Shown here piece by piece: positions 35,165 through 43,947 of a stretch of DNA of 64,000 bases. The stretch covers positions 1 to 64,000 of the forward strand of contig JBMNGH010000010.1 of NCBI GenBank assembly GCA_050949725.1. The letters are read 5' to 3'. Origin of the DNA: JBMNGH01 sp050949725 (GTDB lineage Bacteria; Bacillota; Thermosediminibacteria; Thermosediminibacterales; Tepidanaerobacteraceae). Every line of letters begins with the position of its first letter. Position 1 is the stretch's first letter. The position numbers and the translations under genes are program-made. A model generated the notes under the pieces. It saw only the letters and a list, made by a program, of their open reading frames with translations, was not told where the DNA came from and did not search any database.

Positions 35165-36445
35165 GTGGATTTAATTACACAGAAATCCCTGCTGGAAATA
35201 ATAAAAAAGGAAGTGGCTCCTGCAACAGGATGTACTGAGCCTGTTGCGGTTGCTTATTCCGTCGCCAAGGCCAGGGAAAATCTCGGCGGTAGCCTCCTTA
35301 AGATTCAAGTGCGCGTAAATCCCGGCCTGTACAAAAACGGCATGAATGTGGGTATACCGGGCACGACTGAACGGGGCCTTCCTATAGCTGCTGCTCTCGG
35401 CTTTGTGATAGGTAAGACCGACAAGGGCTTTCGCTTACTGGATGATACTTCAGAAGAGATATTGGAAGAAGCGAAAGATATCGTCAGGGATAAAAAGGTA
35501 GATATCCAAGTCGCCCATGATTTTGATAGGCTATACTTAGAGACGACAATTACTACCCTAGAAGGGACTGTCCGTGTTTTAACAGTAGACAGGCATCAAA
35601 ACATCGTATCTGTTGAGAGGGATGACAAAATAAGACCGTATAGCCCTGCGAGAGACAGTGTGCAGCAAAGTTCAAAACAGATAAAGTCTTACAGACTCGA
35701 TGATTTCATAAGTTTTGCCGAGAAGGTTCCCATATATGAGCTGTTGTTTTTAAAACAAGGCATTGAGATGAACATGCGCATTGCAGAAGTGGGACTTGAA
35801 ATTGAAGGAGGAACGGCATTCGTATTCAAAAAGATGATAAGTGATGGGGTACTTCCAGACAACCTGGTGTTTTACACACAAATGCTCTGTGCAGCAGCGT
35901 CGGAGGCCAGGATGTCAGGTGTCAAGATGCCAGTTATGAGTTGTGTGGGCAGCGGCAACCACGGCATAACCGTTTTTTTAATAAACACCGCTGTGGCCAT
36001 AAAAAAAGGAATAGCTGAAGATAGGCTGCTCAGGGCACTTGCACTTACAATACTTATCACCGTATACATAAAAGCCCACACCGGCATATTGTCTGCAATG
36101 TGTGGCTGTGGGGTTGCCGCGGGTATCGCCGGAAGTGCAGGTGTTGTCTATCTCCTGGGAGGAGACAGAGAAAAGATATTTGGAGCACTGCTGAACATGG
36201 TAGGAGCCATATCCGGTATCATCTGTGATGGTGGAAAGGAAGGCTGTAGCCACAAACTGATGCTGGCGTCCGGCTGGGCTGTCCAGGCAGCACTGTTATC
36301 AATGAACGGTGCGGTAATAGATCCCTCTGATGGCATACTGGCACGCAATTTTGATACACTTTTTGAAAACCTTGGGCAGGTGTGTAATAAAGGTATGCAG
36401 GCAACCGATAGAGTAATTCTCCAAATAATGCAGAAAAATCCTTGA
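35165..36445 (+). CDS. L-cysteine desulfidase / L-serine dehydratase alpha-like protein (UPF0597)
   Basis: 426 residues, GTG 35165 with a TAGGAGG site. Family hallmarks are APATGCTEPVAVAYS near the N-terminus, CVGSGNHGITVFL, MCGCGVAAGIAGSAG and CDGGKEGCSHKLML, which supply cysteines for an oxygen-sensitive Fe-S cluster. Characterised relatives break L-cysteine to pyruvate, ammonia and sulfide, or L-serine to pyruvate and ammonia. The choice of substrate cannot be made from sequence. The pyruvate link fits the pyruvate-kinase-like gene before it. The stop overlaps the -35 box of the ddh promoter. Confidence 0.88.
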   Translation: MDLITQKSLLEIIKKEVAPATGCTEPVAVAYSVAKARENLGGSLLKIQVRVNPGLYKNGMNVGIPGTTERGLPIAAALGFVIGKTDKGFRLLDDTSEEILEEAKDIVRDKKVDIQVAHDFDRLYLETTITTLEGTVRVLTVDRHQNIVSVERDDKIRPYSPARDSVQQSSKQIKSYRLDDFISFAEKVPIYELLFLKQGIEMNMRIAEVGLEIEGGTAFVFKKMISDGVLPDNLVFYTQMLCAAASEARMSGVKMPVMSCVGSGNHGITVFLINTAVAIKKGIAEDRLLRALALTILITVYIKAHTGILSAMCGCGVAAGIAGSAGVVYLLGGDREKIFGALLNMVGAISGIICDGGKEGCSHKLMLASGWAVQAALLSMNGAVIDPSDGILARNFDTLFENLGQVCNKGMQATDRVILQIMQKNP

Positions 36446-36470
36446 CGCAAGGGCTTTTTACTAATATATT
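36442..36470 (+). promoter_or_regulatory. promoter of ddh
   Basis: TTGACG at 36442-36447 overlapping the previous stop, a 17-base spacer, and TATATT at 36465-36470. It lies 60 bases upstream of the ddh start. Confidence 0.55.
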
Positions 36471-36529
36471 ATGAATATGATAAAATTTTATGTGGCAAAC
36501 TTACCGTAATGATATGAGGGGGGAATACA

Positions 36530-37438
36530 ATGCAAAAAATTAGGGTTGCCATAGTAGGATTCGGCAACGTGGGCATTGAAGTAGTTCCGGCAATTGAACA
36601 AAGCCCAGATATGGAACTGGCCGGAGTCATACTTAGAAACCCGGCAAAAATCAGTTCTGCTAAAAAGAAGGTCGGCGACTATCCAGTTGTCACGGATATA
36701 AAGGAATTAGGCCGGGTCGATGTGGCAGTGCTGGCGATTGCCAGCAGAGCTGTGCCCCAGGTTGCTCCAAGATACCTGGAAATGGGTATAAATACGGTCG
36801 ACAGCTATGATATACACGGTGAACCTATTATTGAGCTTCGGGAGAGCCTAGATGTCGTTGCAAAAAAACACGGCTCAGTCGCAATTGTTTCCGCAGGGTG
36901 GGATCCTGGGTCGGATTCAATTATCAGGACATTAGTCGAAGTTATTGCACCTAAGGGGATTACATATACTGACTTCGGGCCGGGAATGAGCATGGGACAC
37001 ACCGTTGTCGTAAAAGGGATAGACGGAGTCGAAGACGCATTGTCGCTGACGATTCCTAAAGGGACCGGCCTACATCGCAGGATCGTTTATGTAAAGGTTA
37101 AGCCCGGATATGATTTCAAAAAAATTGCGGATACAGTAAAAAATGATCCATATTTTGTCCATGACGAAACCCATGTTATACGTGTCGATGATGTCCAGAG
37201 TCTAGTCGACACAGGCCATGGTGTTCATCTGGTGAGAAAAGGCGTATCAGGTAGCACGAATAATCAGCGAATAGAGTTTAATATGACAATAGCTAATCCT
37301 CCTGCAACAGCACAAATAATGGTCTCTGCTGCCAGAGCAAGCATCAAGCAGAATCCCGGTTGTTATGTCATGCCGGAGATCCCTCCGTTAGATTTCATTT
37401 ATGGGGATAGGGAAGCCCTCATAAAGCGATTGGTTTAA
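36530..37438 (+). CDS. ddh: meso-diaminopimelate D-dehydrogenase
   Basis: 302 residues with a GAGGGGGGAA site. The N-terminal NADP fold is VAIVGFGNVGIEVVPAI, followed by VDSYDIHG, SAGWDPGSDSIIRTL and the FGPGMSMGHTVVVKGI segment that binds the substrate. The enzyme directly converts tetrahydrodipicolinate to meso-diaminopimelate, a one-step route to lysine and peptidoglycan, and also serves dipicolinate-rich spore formers. It is slightly shorter than Corynebacterium Ddh (about 320), as in the clostridial type. 2,4-Diaminopentanoate dehydrogenase is a related alternative, but no ornithine-degradation genes are nearby. Confidence 0.85.
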   Translation: MQKIRVAIVGFGNVGIEVVPAIEQSPDMELAGVILRNPAKISSAKKKVGDYPVVTDIKELGRVDVAVLAIASRAVPQVAPRYLEMGINTVDSYDIHGEPIIELRESLDVVAKKHGSVAIVSAGWDPGSDSIIRTLVEVIAPKGITYTDFGPGMSMGHTVVVKGIDGVEDALSLTIPKGTGLHRRIVYVKVKPGYDFKKIADTVKNDPYFVHDETHVIRVDDVQSLVDTGHGVHLVRKGVSGSTNNQRIEFNMTIANPPATAQIMVSAARASIKQNPGCYVMPEIPPLDFIYGDREALIKRLV

Positions 37439-37447
37439 CCAGCTTGC

Positions 37448-37487
37448 AAAAAAAAAGCTTACCCAACTTGCACGGGCGAGCTTTTTT
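37448..37487 (+). terminator. intrinsic terminator after ddh
   Basis: AAAAAAAGCT and AGCTTTTTT flank a loop that contains the smaller stem CCC/GGG. It begins 10 bases after the ddh stop. Confidence 0.6.
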
Positions 37488-37543
37488 GTATCCTTAGGAT
37501 GACATATTAATTATAACAGGTCATGTGATGATATATTTTATAA

Positions 37544-37999
37544 TCATGGTAATGTTATTGACTTAATCTTATAGTAAAATACACCTCCGGGTGCGGCTAC
37601 TTTAACCTTTTGGCCGACACTTTTCAATAGCAAAGATTTACCTACAGGGGAAAGGCAAGATACATCGCACATTTCAAGCCCTTTTGAGTTGCCCTGGTAA
37701 GGAGGGACTACTTTAAACCTGAACATATCTCCGCTTTCCACGTCTTCAACCTCCACACTACTTCCTATTATGACAAAGGGGAGATTACCGCTATTATCCG
37801 GCCTCAGCGTTTCACTTCGCATAATTTGTTCCATTTCGGAAATATAGGAATTTAGCAGTTCCTCGAACTCCATGCACTCCGGTGAAGGCTCGTTAAAATA
37901 CTTTTCAATTATCTTGCGCTTTTTATTTCGGAGTCCAGCCAAATGGCTTCTTATTGTGTTGAACACATCGGCAGGCGATGGCTCAGTTGGATTTTGCAT
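37544..37999 (-). CDS. GreA/GreB-like transcript cleavage factor family protein
   Basis: 151 residues from ATG 37999, chosen because GAGGAGTGC lies at proper distance, unlike the ATG 18 bases upstream. An N-terminal coiled region (VFNTIRSHLAGLRNKKRKIIEKYF ... LLNSYISEMEQIM) is followed by a GreA-type C-terminal beta domain: VIIGSSVEVEDVESGDMFRFKVV, SCLSPVGKSLLLKSVGQKVKVAAPGG. Gre factors bind the RNA polymerase secondary channel. The usual acidic tip pair is not obvious in the coiled part, so it may be a paralogue with a changed role. Confidence 0.75.
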   Translation of the reverse strand: MQNPTEPSPADVFNTIRSHLAGLRNKKRKIIEKYFNEPSPECMEFEELLNSYISEMEQIMRSETLRPDNSGNLPFVIIGSSVEVEDVESGDMFRFKVVPPYQGNSKGLEMCDVSCLSPVGKSLLLKSVGQKVKVAAPGGVFYYKIKSITLP

Positions 38000-38055
38000 T
38001 TTTTGCACTCCTCTCATAAATCAGACATTTAATGGTAAATGCCTTAAAAACAATT

Positions 38056-38128
38056 AGGGCATTTCGCCATAGGCGAAACACCCGTCATATTTTTTAAACG
38101 AAAGCATCCAACTTGCTGCATCGGATGC
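38056..38128. terminator. two hairpins between divergent genes
   Basis: GGGCATTTCGCC/GGCGAAACACCC (38056-38083) and GCATCC/GGATGC (38104-38128) lie in the gap between the GreA-like start and the coiled-coil gene end. The second is followed by TTG and AT-rich sequence. They may terminate either strand, and their roles are unclear. Confidence 0.4.
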
Positions 38129-38226
38129 CTTGTTATAAATATAGCACAATTTACAATCTCTGTCAATAGATGAAAATCGGCCGCATTTAATGTATAGCCT
38201 TGAATTTTACCTGTCTCAAAATAAAC

Positions 38227-39351
38227 TTACTTTGAAAGATTCATGATCAGTAAGCCTTCTTCCGTCTGAATCGACCTTATCTTTAAATTATACGGTAAAG
38301 CCGGCGGTGTAAACGTCATATCATGCTCAGACATCAATTCCGCTATTACGCTTGCAGGAAGGGTCAGGCCGTTGAACTCCAACCTAATTGGCTCAAATTT
38401 AACCTTATTGTCATCTGAAAGTTCCATCCTGAGGGTTACCGAGTACACGTCCGAACCTGCCGGGCCTTTTTCCGCAACGGTTATACCATCTCGGTTGAAC
38501 CTGAAGTAAACATTTTTGAGCTTCTCATCTTTTGAGAGCAGCTTTTGAGTTAAACTTGTATCCTTAAATTCAGCCCTTGCAGTAAGATTGAAATAATTCA
38601 CCTTTACATTATCAGGCCCGATATCTGACCATGGGAGAGATGACAAATTTTTGAGCAGATAGTCGAGTGAAGGCAGTGCCTCCTGCCAATTCTCGCTTAT
38701 TTTTTCAATGCGTGTTATGTCTTTTAGGAGCATCCGGGCTCTGTCCAGTTCATTCTTTTTCTCTTCCAACACCTTTGAAATTTGCTGCAATGCCTCTTTA
38801 GCTTGTCGTTCCAGAGACTGCACCTTTTTCTGATTTTCCATGATTACCTTCTCCTCCTGTGTTCTACGAGAAATAACAGCCTTTGTTTCGGCAATTACAT
38901 TATTATAGTATTCCAGGAAGAAAAGAATGTTGTCGAGACGCCTAAAAAAATCCCCCATATCTTCGGCTCCGACGAGGACGGAAAGAAAATTTCCCAGTCC
39001 GCCTTTAAAACTGAACACTATCAAATCACTGAGTGTTTGCTGCCTCTGTTTAACCTCATCGTCAAGAATCGAAAGCTCAGCCCTTTTTTGTTCCAAAAGT
39101 GCTTTTAGCTCTTCATTTTCTTTTGAGTAATTATCAACCTGATTGCGAAGACCCAGGACCTTAGAATCAAGAGCGAGAATCTCCTCAATGAGCTCTTGTT
39201 CCAACATGTCCAGCTGAGCGCGATCTATATCCTCATCCGGCTGTTGAGGATATGTTCCCGCTCCGATCCGTTCTAAATTCGTAGAAAAAAAAAGAAGGAT
39301 TAAAATTATGACGAATAATTTGTTAAAACTGCTCACTTCGTCATCTCCCAC
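38227..39351 (-). CDS. exported coiled-coil protein (PcsB/CwlO N-domain-like)
   Basis: 374 residues with an N-terminal hydrophobic signal/anchor (LFVIILILLFFSTN). Residues 40-105 and 165-215 form long coiled coils (LDMLEQELIEEILALDSKV; VQSLERQAKEALQQISKVL) around FSFKGGLGNFLSVLVGAEDMGDFFRRLD, which resembles the coiled-coil domain of PcsB/CwlO-type hydrolases. No NlpC/P60 or LytM hydrolase domain follows; instead a beta-rich C-terminus (VTLRMELSDDNKVKFEPIRLEF) ends the protein. It may be an envelope scaffold or hydrolase activator. The exact function is unknown. Confidence 0.7.
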   Translation of the reverse strand: MGDDEVSSFNKLFVIILILLFFSTNLERIGAGTYPQQPDEDIDRAQLDMLEQELIEEILALDSKVLGLRNQVDNYSKENEELKALLEQKRAELSILDDEVKQRQQTLSDLIVFSFKGGLGNFLSVLVGAEDMGDFFRRLDNILFFLEYYNNVIAETKAVISRRTQEEKVIMENQKKVQSLERQAKEALQQISKVLEEKKNELDRARMLLKDITRIEKISENWQEALPSLDYLLKNLSSLPWSDIGPDNVKVNYFNLTARAEFKDTSLTQKLLSKDEKLKNVYFRFNRDGITVAEKGPAGSDVYSVTLRMELSDDNKVKFEPIRLEFNGLTLPASVIAELMSEHDMTFTPPALPYNLKIRSIQTEEGLLIMNLSK

Positions 39352-39458
39352 AGCAAATTAGTCCTTTGCTGTATTATTCTGACATCTATCCATCATTATT
39401 ATACAATAATCTAAGCAAAGCGGTCAAAGTTCAATCTTTAAACAACCATACTACAAAG

Positions 39459-40553
39459 TCATACATTAAACCGGAACACCACCACATCTCCATCCTTCAT
39501 GACATATTCCTTTCCTTCAGACCTCAAGAGCCCCTTCTCCCGCGCCGCAGGCAGGCTTCCGCTTTTCATGAGTTCCTCAAATGATACCACCTCTGCCCTT
39601 ATGAAGCCCCTTTCAAAGTCGGTGTGGATCTTACCGGCCGCTTGAGGCGCCTTTGTCCCCTCTTTAATCGTCCAAGCCCTAACTTCTTTAGGCCCTGTGG
39701 TAAGGAACGTAATCAGCCCCAAAAGGCGGTAGCCGGCTTTGATTAATTTATTGAGACCCGGTTCTTCAAGGCCGTATTCGCTTAAGAGCTCCTGTTGTTC
39801 AGCATTTTCAAGCCTTGAAAGCTCTGCCTCTATTTTCGCACTGATCGGTATCACCTCTGCCCCTTCACTTTTTGCTTGCTGACTCACCATATGCAAATAC
39901 CTGCTTTCACTTCCAGATATGAGTTCGTCCTCCGATATATTTGCCACATATATGACGGGTTTTGAAGTGACGAGCCCCAATTGATTTATAATTTCCTTTT
40001 CTTCCGTGTTTAGCCCCATTGCCCTGACAGGTATGTTTTTTTCCAGCTCTTCCTTTATACGCCTCAGGGTTAAAAGTTCCTGTAATAGCTTCTTTTCACC
40101 TGATTTAGCCTGCCTTTCGACACGTTCGATCCTTCTTTCCAAAACCTCTATATCAGAAAAAATCAGCTCTAAATTTATCGTCTCTATATCCCTTACAGGG
40201 TCAATACCGCCGTCCACGTGTACAACATTGGGGTCGTCAAAACAGCGTACGACATGAACGACAGCGTCCACCTCTCTTATGTGTGACAAAAATTTATTGC
40301 CGAGTCCTTCACCCCGGCTGGCGCCTTTCACGAGCCCCGCTATATCCACGAACTGTATGGTGGCAGGCGTGACCTTCTGTGGCCGCTCTATTTCAGCGAG
40401 TTTGCCCAGCCTTTCATCAGGCACTGGGACAATTCCAACATTAGGGTCAATTGTGCAAAAGGGATAGTTTGCACATTCGGCACCTACCTTTGTTATAGCA
40501 TTAAAAAGGGTGCTTTTCCCTACATTTGGCAATCCTACTATTCCAATATGCAT
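39459..40553 (-). CDS. ychF: redox-regulated ATPase YchF (Obg-like)
   Basis: 364 residues, a universally conserved cytosolic TRAFAC ATPase linked to ribosomes and stress. G1 GLPNVGKSTLFNAIT, G3 DIAGLVKGASRGEGLGNKFL and the altered G4 region (YVANISEDE, lacking the NKxD of GTPases, hence ATP use) are visible. The C-terminal TGS-like domain ends TDFERGFIRAEVVSFEELM...KDGDVVVFRFNV, complete. Length is normal. It stands as a single gene with AT-rich flanks. Confidence 0.95.
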   Translation of the reverse strand: MHIGIVGLPNVGKSTLFNAITKVGAECANYPFCTIDPNVGIVPVPDERLGKLAEIERPQKVTPATIQFVDIAGLVKGASRGEGLGNKFLSHIREVDAVVHVVRCFDDPNVVHVDGGIDPVRDIETINLELIFSDIEVLERRIERVERQAKSGEKKLLQELLTLRRIKEELEKNIPVRAMGLNTEEKEIINQLGLVTSKPVIYVANISEDELISGSESRYLHMVSQQAKSEGAEVIPISAKIEAELSRLENAEQQELLSEYGLEEPGLNKLIKAGYRLLGLITFLTTGPKEVRAWTIKEGTKAPQAAGKIHTDFERGFIRAEVVSFEELMKSGSLPAAREKGLLRSEGKEYVMKDGDVVVFRFNV

Positions 40554-40679
40554 ATCCGTCTTCCCTTCGAAGTATACTTTAACAAGACTATTATAACAAT
40601 ACGCTGCATCTGTGTAAACAAGGCATATGAACGCATTTGTGCACTTATTAAAATAACGTCTCTAAAGGTTCCAGATTAA

Positions 40680-40708
40680 TTGACAAGTTACCAAAATGAT
40701 ATTAATAT
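40680..40708 (+). promoter_or_regulatory. promoter of the FMN-binding protein gene
   Basis: TTGACA at 40680-40685, a 17-base spacer, and TAATAT at 40703-40708, about 40 bases before the start at 40750. It is one of the best sigma-A matches in the window. Confidence 0.65.
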
Positions 40709-40749
40709 TCAATTAGGATTTATTCATAAAAAATGGAGGTTATTTTCTG

Positions 40750-41922
40750 GTGAAGAGGCTCATCTTTAGAGAAAACAAAAAGACAAAGATTTACGCAGCT
40801 GCAGCTGTATGCATTACTACATTTATCTTAACCATGGTGCCTGCTTGTGCGGATATCTCCATGAAGCAACAGGAATCTTCAGTGACAGATTATAAATTGG
40901 TCCCGCCTACCGAAGGTAAGATATATAAAGACGGATTTTTCACTGGTTATTCTGATGCAACTGACGGTGGATATGCCATGGCTCTGCTCCAGGTTAAACA
41001 AGACACGATAGTCGATGCCGTTTTGAAGGAGTTTGACGAACTGTCTTTGGAGAAGGACTTTAACAGTTACGGTTATGCTCCTGCGGCGTATGCCGGCAGG
41101 GCCATGGAGCAGGAATACATAAAAACCGGGGTGGCTGAAGTTGATTTTGTAACAGGTGCGACTATAAGCTCATCTCGTTATAACCAAGCAGTAAGCAGAG
41201 CGCTTTCAAGAGCGCGAAAGCTAAAAGAAAAATCCAGGTATCTCGAAGGTGTTTACCAGGGCAGATCAAAGTCTGATAGGCATGGATATGCAGTAGCAAT
41301 TATTGAATTAAAAAGCGATAAAATTGTGAATGTCCGGTTAAAAGAAATAGACCCGAATGGAAAACAAAAGGACTCCGATTCTTACCCATATGGCTCTTTA
41401 AAAGACGTGTATGATGATTTAAGCCGGAAGATAGTACAGGCAAACACGTATAATATTGACAACTTTACCGGAGCTACTCGCAGCACGGAAAAAATCAAAG
41501 ATGCAATAAAAAATGCCCTTGCAAAAGCTGAGATTGAGCCTTACCTTTCGGATTTAATAGATGGAACGTATAGCGCGCCTTCAGATGCGGATGACCGAGG
41601 CTACGCTACAGCGACGGTAATGATAGAAAACGGTCAAATAGTAGATGTAGTTATAAAAGAATATGACAAAAACTCATCAGAAAAAGACAGTTCAACGCAT
41701 TTATACGAGCCTGTCCTATATGCCAATAGCGAACTCCCCCTAATGTTTATTGAGGCACAGTCTGACGAAATCGATGTAGTCTCTGGCGCCACAATCAGTT
41801 CCAGAAAATATCAGCAGGCCGTCAAAAGGGCCTTGATCTCAGCGTCTGTCAGCTCCCTCCATTCACCAGGAGCAAGGGATTTATCCATCACGAGGGGCCC
41901 TATGGAAAGCCGTTTCAGATAA
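40750..41922 (+). CDS. exported protein with three FMN-binding domains
   Basis: 390 residues from GTG 40750 (TGGAGG site). A signal peptide with a possible lipobox VPAC (cysteine 33) leads to three tandem FMN-binding domains. Each ends with the DxxTGAT/SGAT signature recognised by ApbE flavin transferases: D132-T138 (DFVTGAT), D237-T243 (DNFTGAT) and D342-T348 (DVVSGAT). Each also begins with a DGFFTGYSD / EGVYQGRSK / DGTYSAPSD strand. It may carry up to three covalent FMN groups for extracellular electron transfer, as PplA does with two. Residues from about 355 on overlap the antisense pseudouridine synthase gene and look unrelated to the family. Confidence 0.85.
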   Translation: MKRLIFRENKKTKIYAAAAVCITTFILTMVPACADISMKQQESSVTDYKLVPPTEGKIYKDGFFTGYSDATDGGYAMALLQVKQDTIVDAVLKEFDELSLEKDFNSYGYAPAAYAGRAMEQEYIKTGVAEVDFVTGATISSSRYNQAVSRALSRARKLKEKSRYLEGVYQGRSKSDRHGYAVAIIELKSDKIVNVRLKEIDPNGKQKDSDSYPYGSLKDVYDDLSRKIVQANTYNIDNFTGATRSTEKIKDAIKNALAKAEIEPYLSDLIDGTYSAPSDADDRGYATATVMIENGQIVDVVIKEYDKNSSEKDSSTHLYEPVLYANSELPLMFIEAQSDEIDVVSGATISSRKYQQAVKRALISASVSSLHSPGARDLSITRGPMESRFR

Positions 41923-42536
41923 GTTACCTGTCTTCCGCGGGCCTCCATCATTTTTTTAACCTGGTGGAACTTACCTTCATATATTGTAAGTTGTGCCGCA
42001 GACCTGGGGCCACACCTGAGGATTTTCAGGCTCGCCGGAAGTGCTTTAAAATCGTCTAATTCTATACCTTTTGCGAAAGCCTGTGTGTCCGATTCGTCCA
42101 GGTTTCCGTCCACCTCCACATAATATGTCTTTTCGATTTGGCTTTTTGGGGCAAGCAGCTTATGGGCAAGGCGCCCGTTATCAGTGAGTAAAATCAATCC
42201 TTCTGCATCCTTGTCCAGCCTTCCCACGGGGAATAAATTCCTATGAGAGAAACTGCCCTCAAGCAGGTCTATCACAGTCACTTCTCTCGAATCAGCAGTG
42301 GAAGTTATTACACCTTTTGGCTTATTTAGGATTATATAAATAAAATCTTTATACACAACCTTTTCTCCAAACACCTTTATATCATCTTCATTTGGCAAAA
42401 CCTGCATTCCTGGATCTTTTGCGTGCCTTTTGTTTACATAAACGCCCCCTTGCTTGACCAGTCTTTTTACATCTTTTCTGCTCCCAAATCCTGACATTGA
42501 AAGGACCTTGTCCAGCCTCATTCTATTGTTATTCAA
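41811..42536 (-). CDS. RsuA/RluB-type rRNA pseudouridine synthase
   Basis: 241 residues. An S4 RNA-binding domain (MRLDKVLSMSGFGSRKDVKRLVKQGGVYVN) precedes the catalytic core with GRLDKDAEGLILLTDNG, whose aspartate is the nucleophile, and KTYYVEVDG and GKFHQVKKMMEA. It makes a single pseudouridine in ribosomal RNA. The RsuA (16S U516) type is favoured by length, but RluB/RluE cannot be excluded. The 3' end overlaps the convergent FMN-protein gene by 112 bases. The C-terminus GEWRELTDAEIKALL is typical, so this gene owns the overlapped sequence. Confidence 0.9.
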   Translation of the reverse strand: MNNNRMRLDKVLSMSGFGSRKDVKRLVKQGGVYVNKRHAKDPGMQVLPNEDDIKVFGEKVVYKDFIYIILNKPKGVITSTADSREVTVIDLLEGSFSHRNLFPVGRLDKDAEGLILLTDNGRLAHKLLAPKSQIEKTYYVEVDGNLDESDTQAFAKGIELDDFKALPASLKILRCGPRSAAQLTIYEGKFHQVKKMMEARGRQVTYLKRLSIGPLVMDKSLAPGEWRELTDAEIKALLTAC

Positions 42537-42675
42537 TTTAATTCCTCCCTCTCATTAGTTATTATAAGTTATAGCAGGGAAAATAATCAAACAACTGATG
42601 CAATAAAAGCTCATGGCTCACATATCACAAAAAACCCCTCCTCTGAATAAAGTAATATTATACGAAGATTGAGGT

Positions 42676-43890
42676 ATGGGGGGTAAAACATTGATAATCC
42701 CGGTTTTGTTTTGTATTTTGATGATAAGCCTCACACAAGAAGAAAGCCAAAACTCAAGCCCGGCTTCAAAACGTAAAATAGTGGGATTTAAGGAAGGGTT
42801 GACATTAAGTGACAGCACTTCGGTAATAGAAAGCCACGGCCTTACCATCAAAAAGTATCTGCCTCTTGCAAATGCATGTCTTTGCGAATCAGGGCAAAAA
42901 AAAGCCTCTTTCCACGCCCTTAGTCAAAATCAATCCGTCGCATTTGTTGAAGATGACTACAAATGCACAGTACAGGTGTTGCCATCACCTCAGAAACCTT
43001 ATGAAATACTTTCATTACAGCACATACCTTGGGGGATACAAAAAATCAATGCACCCGAGGTATGGAAATACACGCGAGGTCAAGGCATCAAAGTGGGGGT
43101 CATAGACACCGGAATAGACAGCCGGCATCCGGATTTAAAGCAAAATATCAGGGAAACTCATGATGTCCTAAACGGTAAAAATATAGATGACAATGGCCAC
43201 GGCACTCACGTTGCAGGTACGATTGCCGCTGCTGATAACCAAATAGGTGTCATAGGGGTTGCCCCAAATGTACAGTTGTACAGTGTAAAAGCTTTTGATA
43301 AGAAAGGAAATGGCCAGGTATCTGACATCATTGAGGCACTAGATTGGTGTGTCAAAAAAAGAGTCGATGTCATAAACATGAGCTTTGGCTTAAATGAGGA
43401 AAGCCAAGCCTTTCATCGGGCAATAAAGCAAGTCTACCGAAGAGATATAGTCATGGTAGCTGCTGCAGGCAATTCTGGACGTAGCGATTCGGTCATGTAC
43501 CCTGCCAGGTACTCTGAAGTAATTGCCGTTACGGCTTTAAACAAGTCAAATAAGGTCGCAGAGTTTTCCAGCAGCGGTCCTGAGGTCGACGTGATCGCCC
43601 CTGGGGTTGAAATCGAATCAACATTCAACAGTTCGAATTATAAAAGGCTTAGCGGAACGTCCATGGCAGCCCCTCACGTTACCGGAACCGTGGCACTTAT
43701 ATTATCGATAGCAAAGGTGAGCCCCGAGAGCGTAAAACTTATTATATCCAGCACGGCAGAAGACATGGGCCTTCCGAAAGAAAAACAGGGAGACGGTCTG
43801 CTCGACGCAAAAAATGCGGTCGTAACACTACAAAGACTAAAAGAGGGTCTAACACGCGAAAAAAATCCAGACACATCAAATGAAGAATAG
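42676..43890 (+). CDS. subtilisin-like serine protease (S8)
   Basis: 404 residues. A short hydrophobic N-terminus (LIIPVLFCILMISL) is followed by an I9-like propeptide (KIVGFKEGLTLSDS, AFVEDDYK) and the catalytic domain. The triad is complete: Asp in GVIDTGIDSRHPD, His in NGHGTHVAGTIA, Ser in SGTSMAAPHVTG, with the oxyanion Asn in AAAGNSG. The start is uncertain: ATG 42676 has GAGGT directly before it, while TTG 42691 sits seven bases after a GGGGGG run but gives a signal lacking a positive charge. It is secreted or wall-associated. The Lys-rich C-terminus is short, with no anchor. Confidence 0.92.
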   Translation: MGGKTLIIPVLFCILMISLTQEESQNSSPASKRKIVGFKEGLTLSDSTSVIESHGLTIKKYLPLANACLCESGQKKASFHALSQNQSVAFVEDDYKCTVQVLPSPQKPYEILSLQHIPWGIQKINAPEVWKYTRGQGIKVGVIDTGIDSRHPDLKQNIRETHDVLNGKNIDDNGHGTHVAGTIAAADNQIGVIGVAPNVQLYSVKAFDKKGNGQVSDIIEALDWCVKKRVDVINMSFGLNEESQAFHRAIKQVYRRDIVMVAAAGNSGRSDSVMYPARYSEVIAVTALNKSNKVAEFSSSGPEVDVIAPGVEIESTFNSSNYKRLSGTSMAAPHVTGTVALILSIAKVSPESVKLIISSTAEDMGLPKEKQGDGLLDAKNAVVTLQRLKEGLTREKNPDTSNEE

Positions 43891-43947
43891 CCGTATTTTT
43901 GTTATAATATTTTACAAAGCACGGAAAAGCGGAAGGGGCGTTATTTG

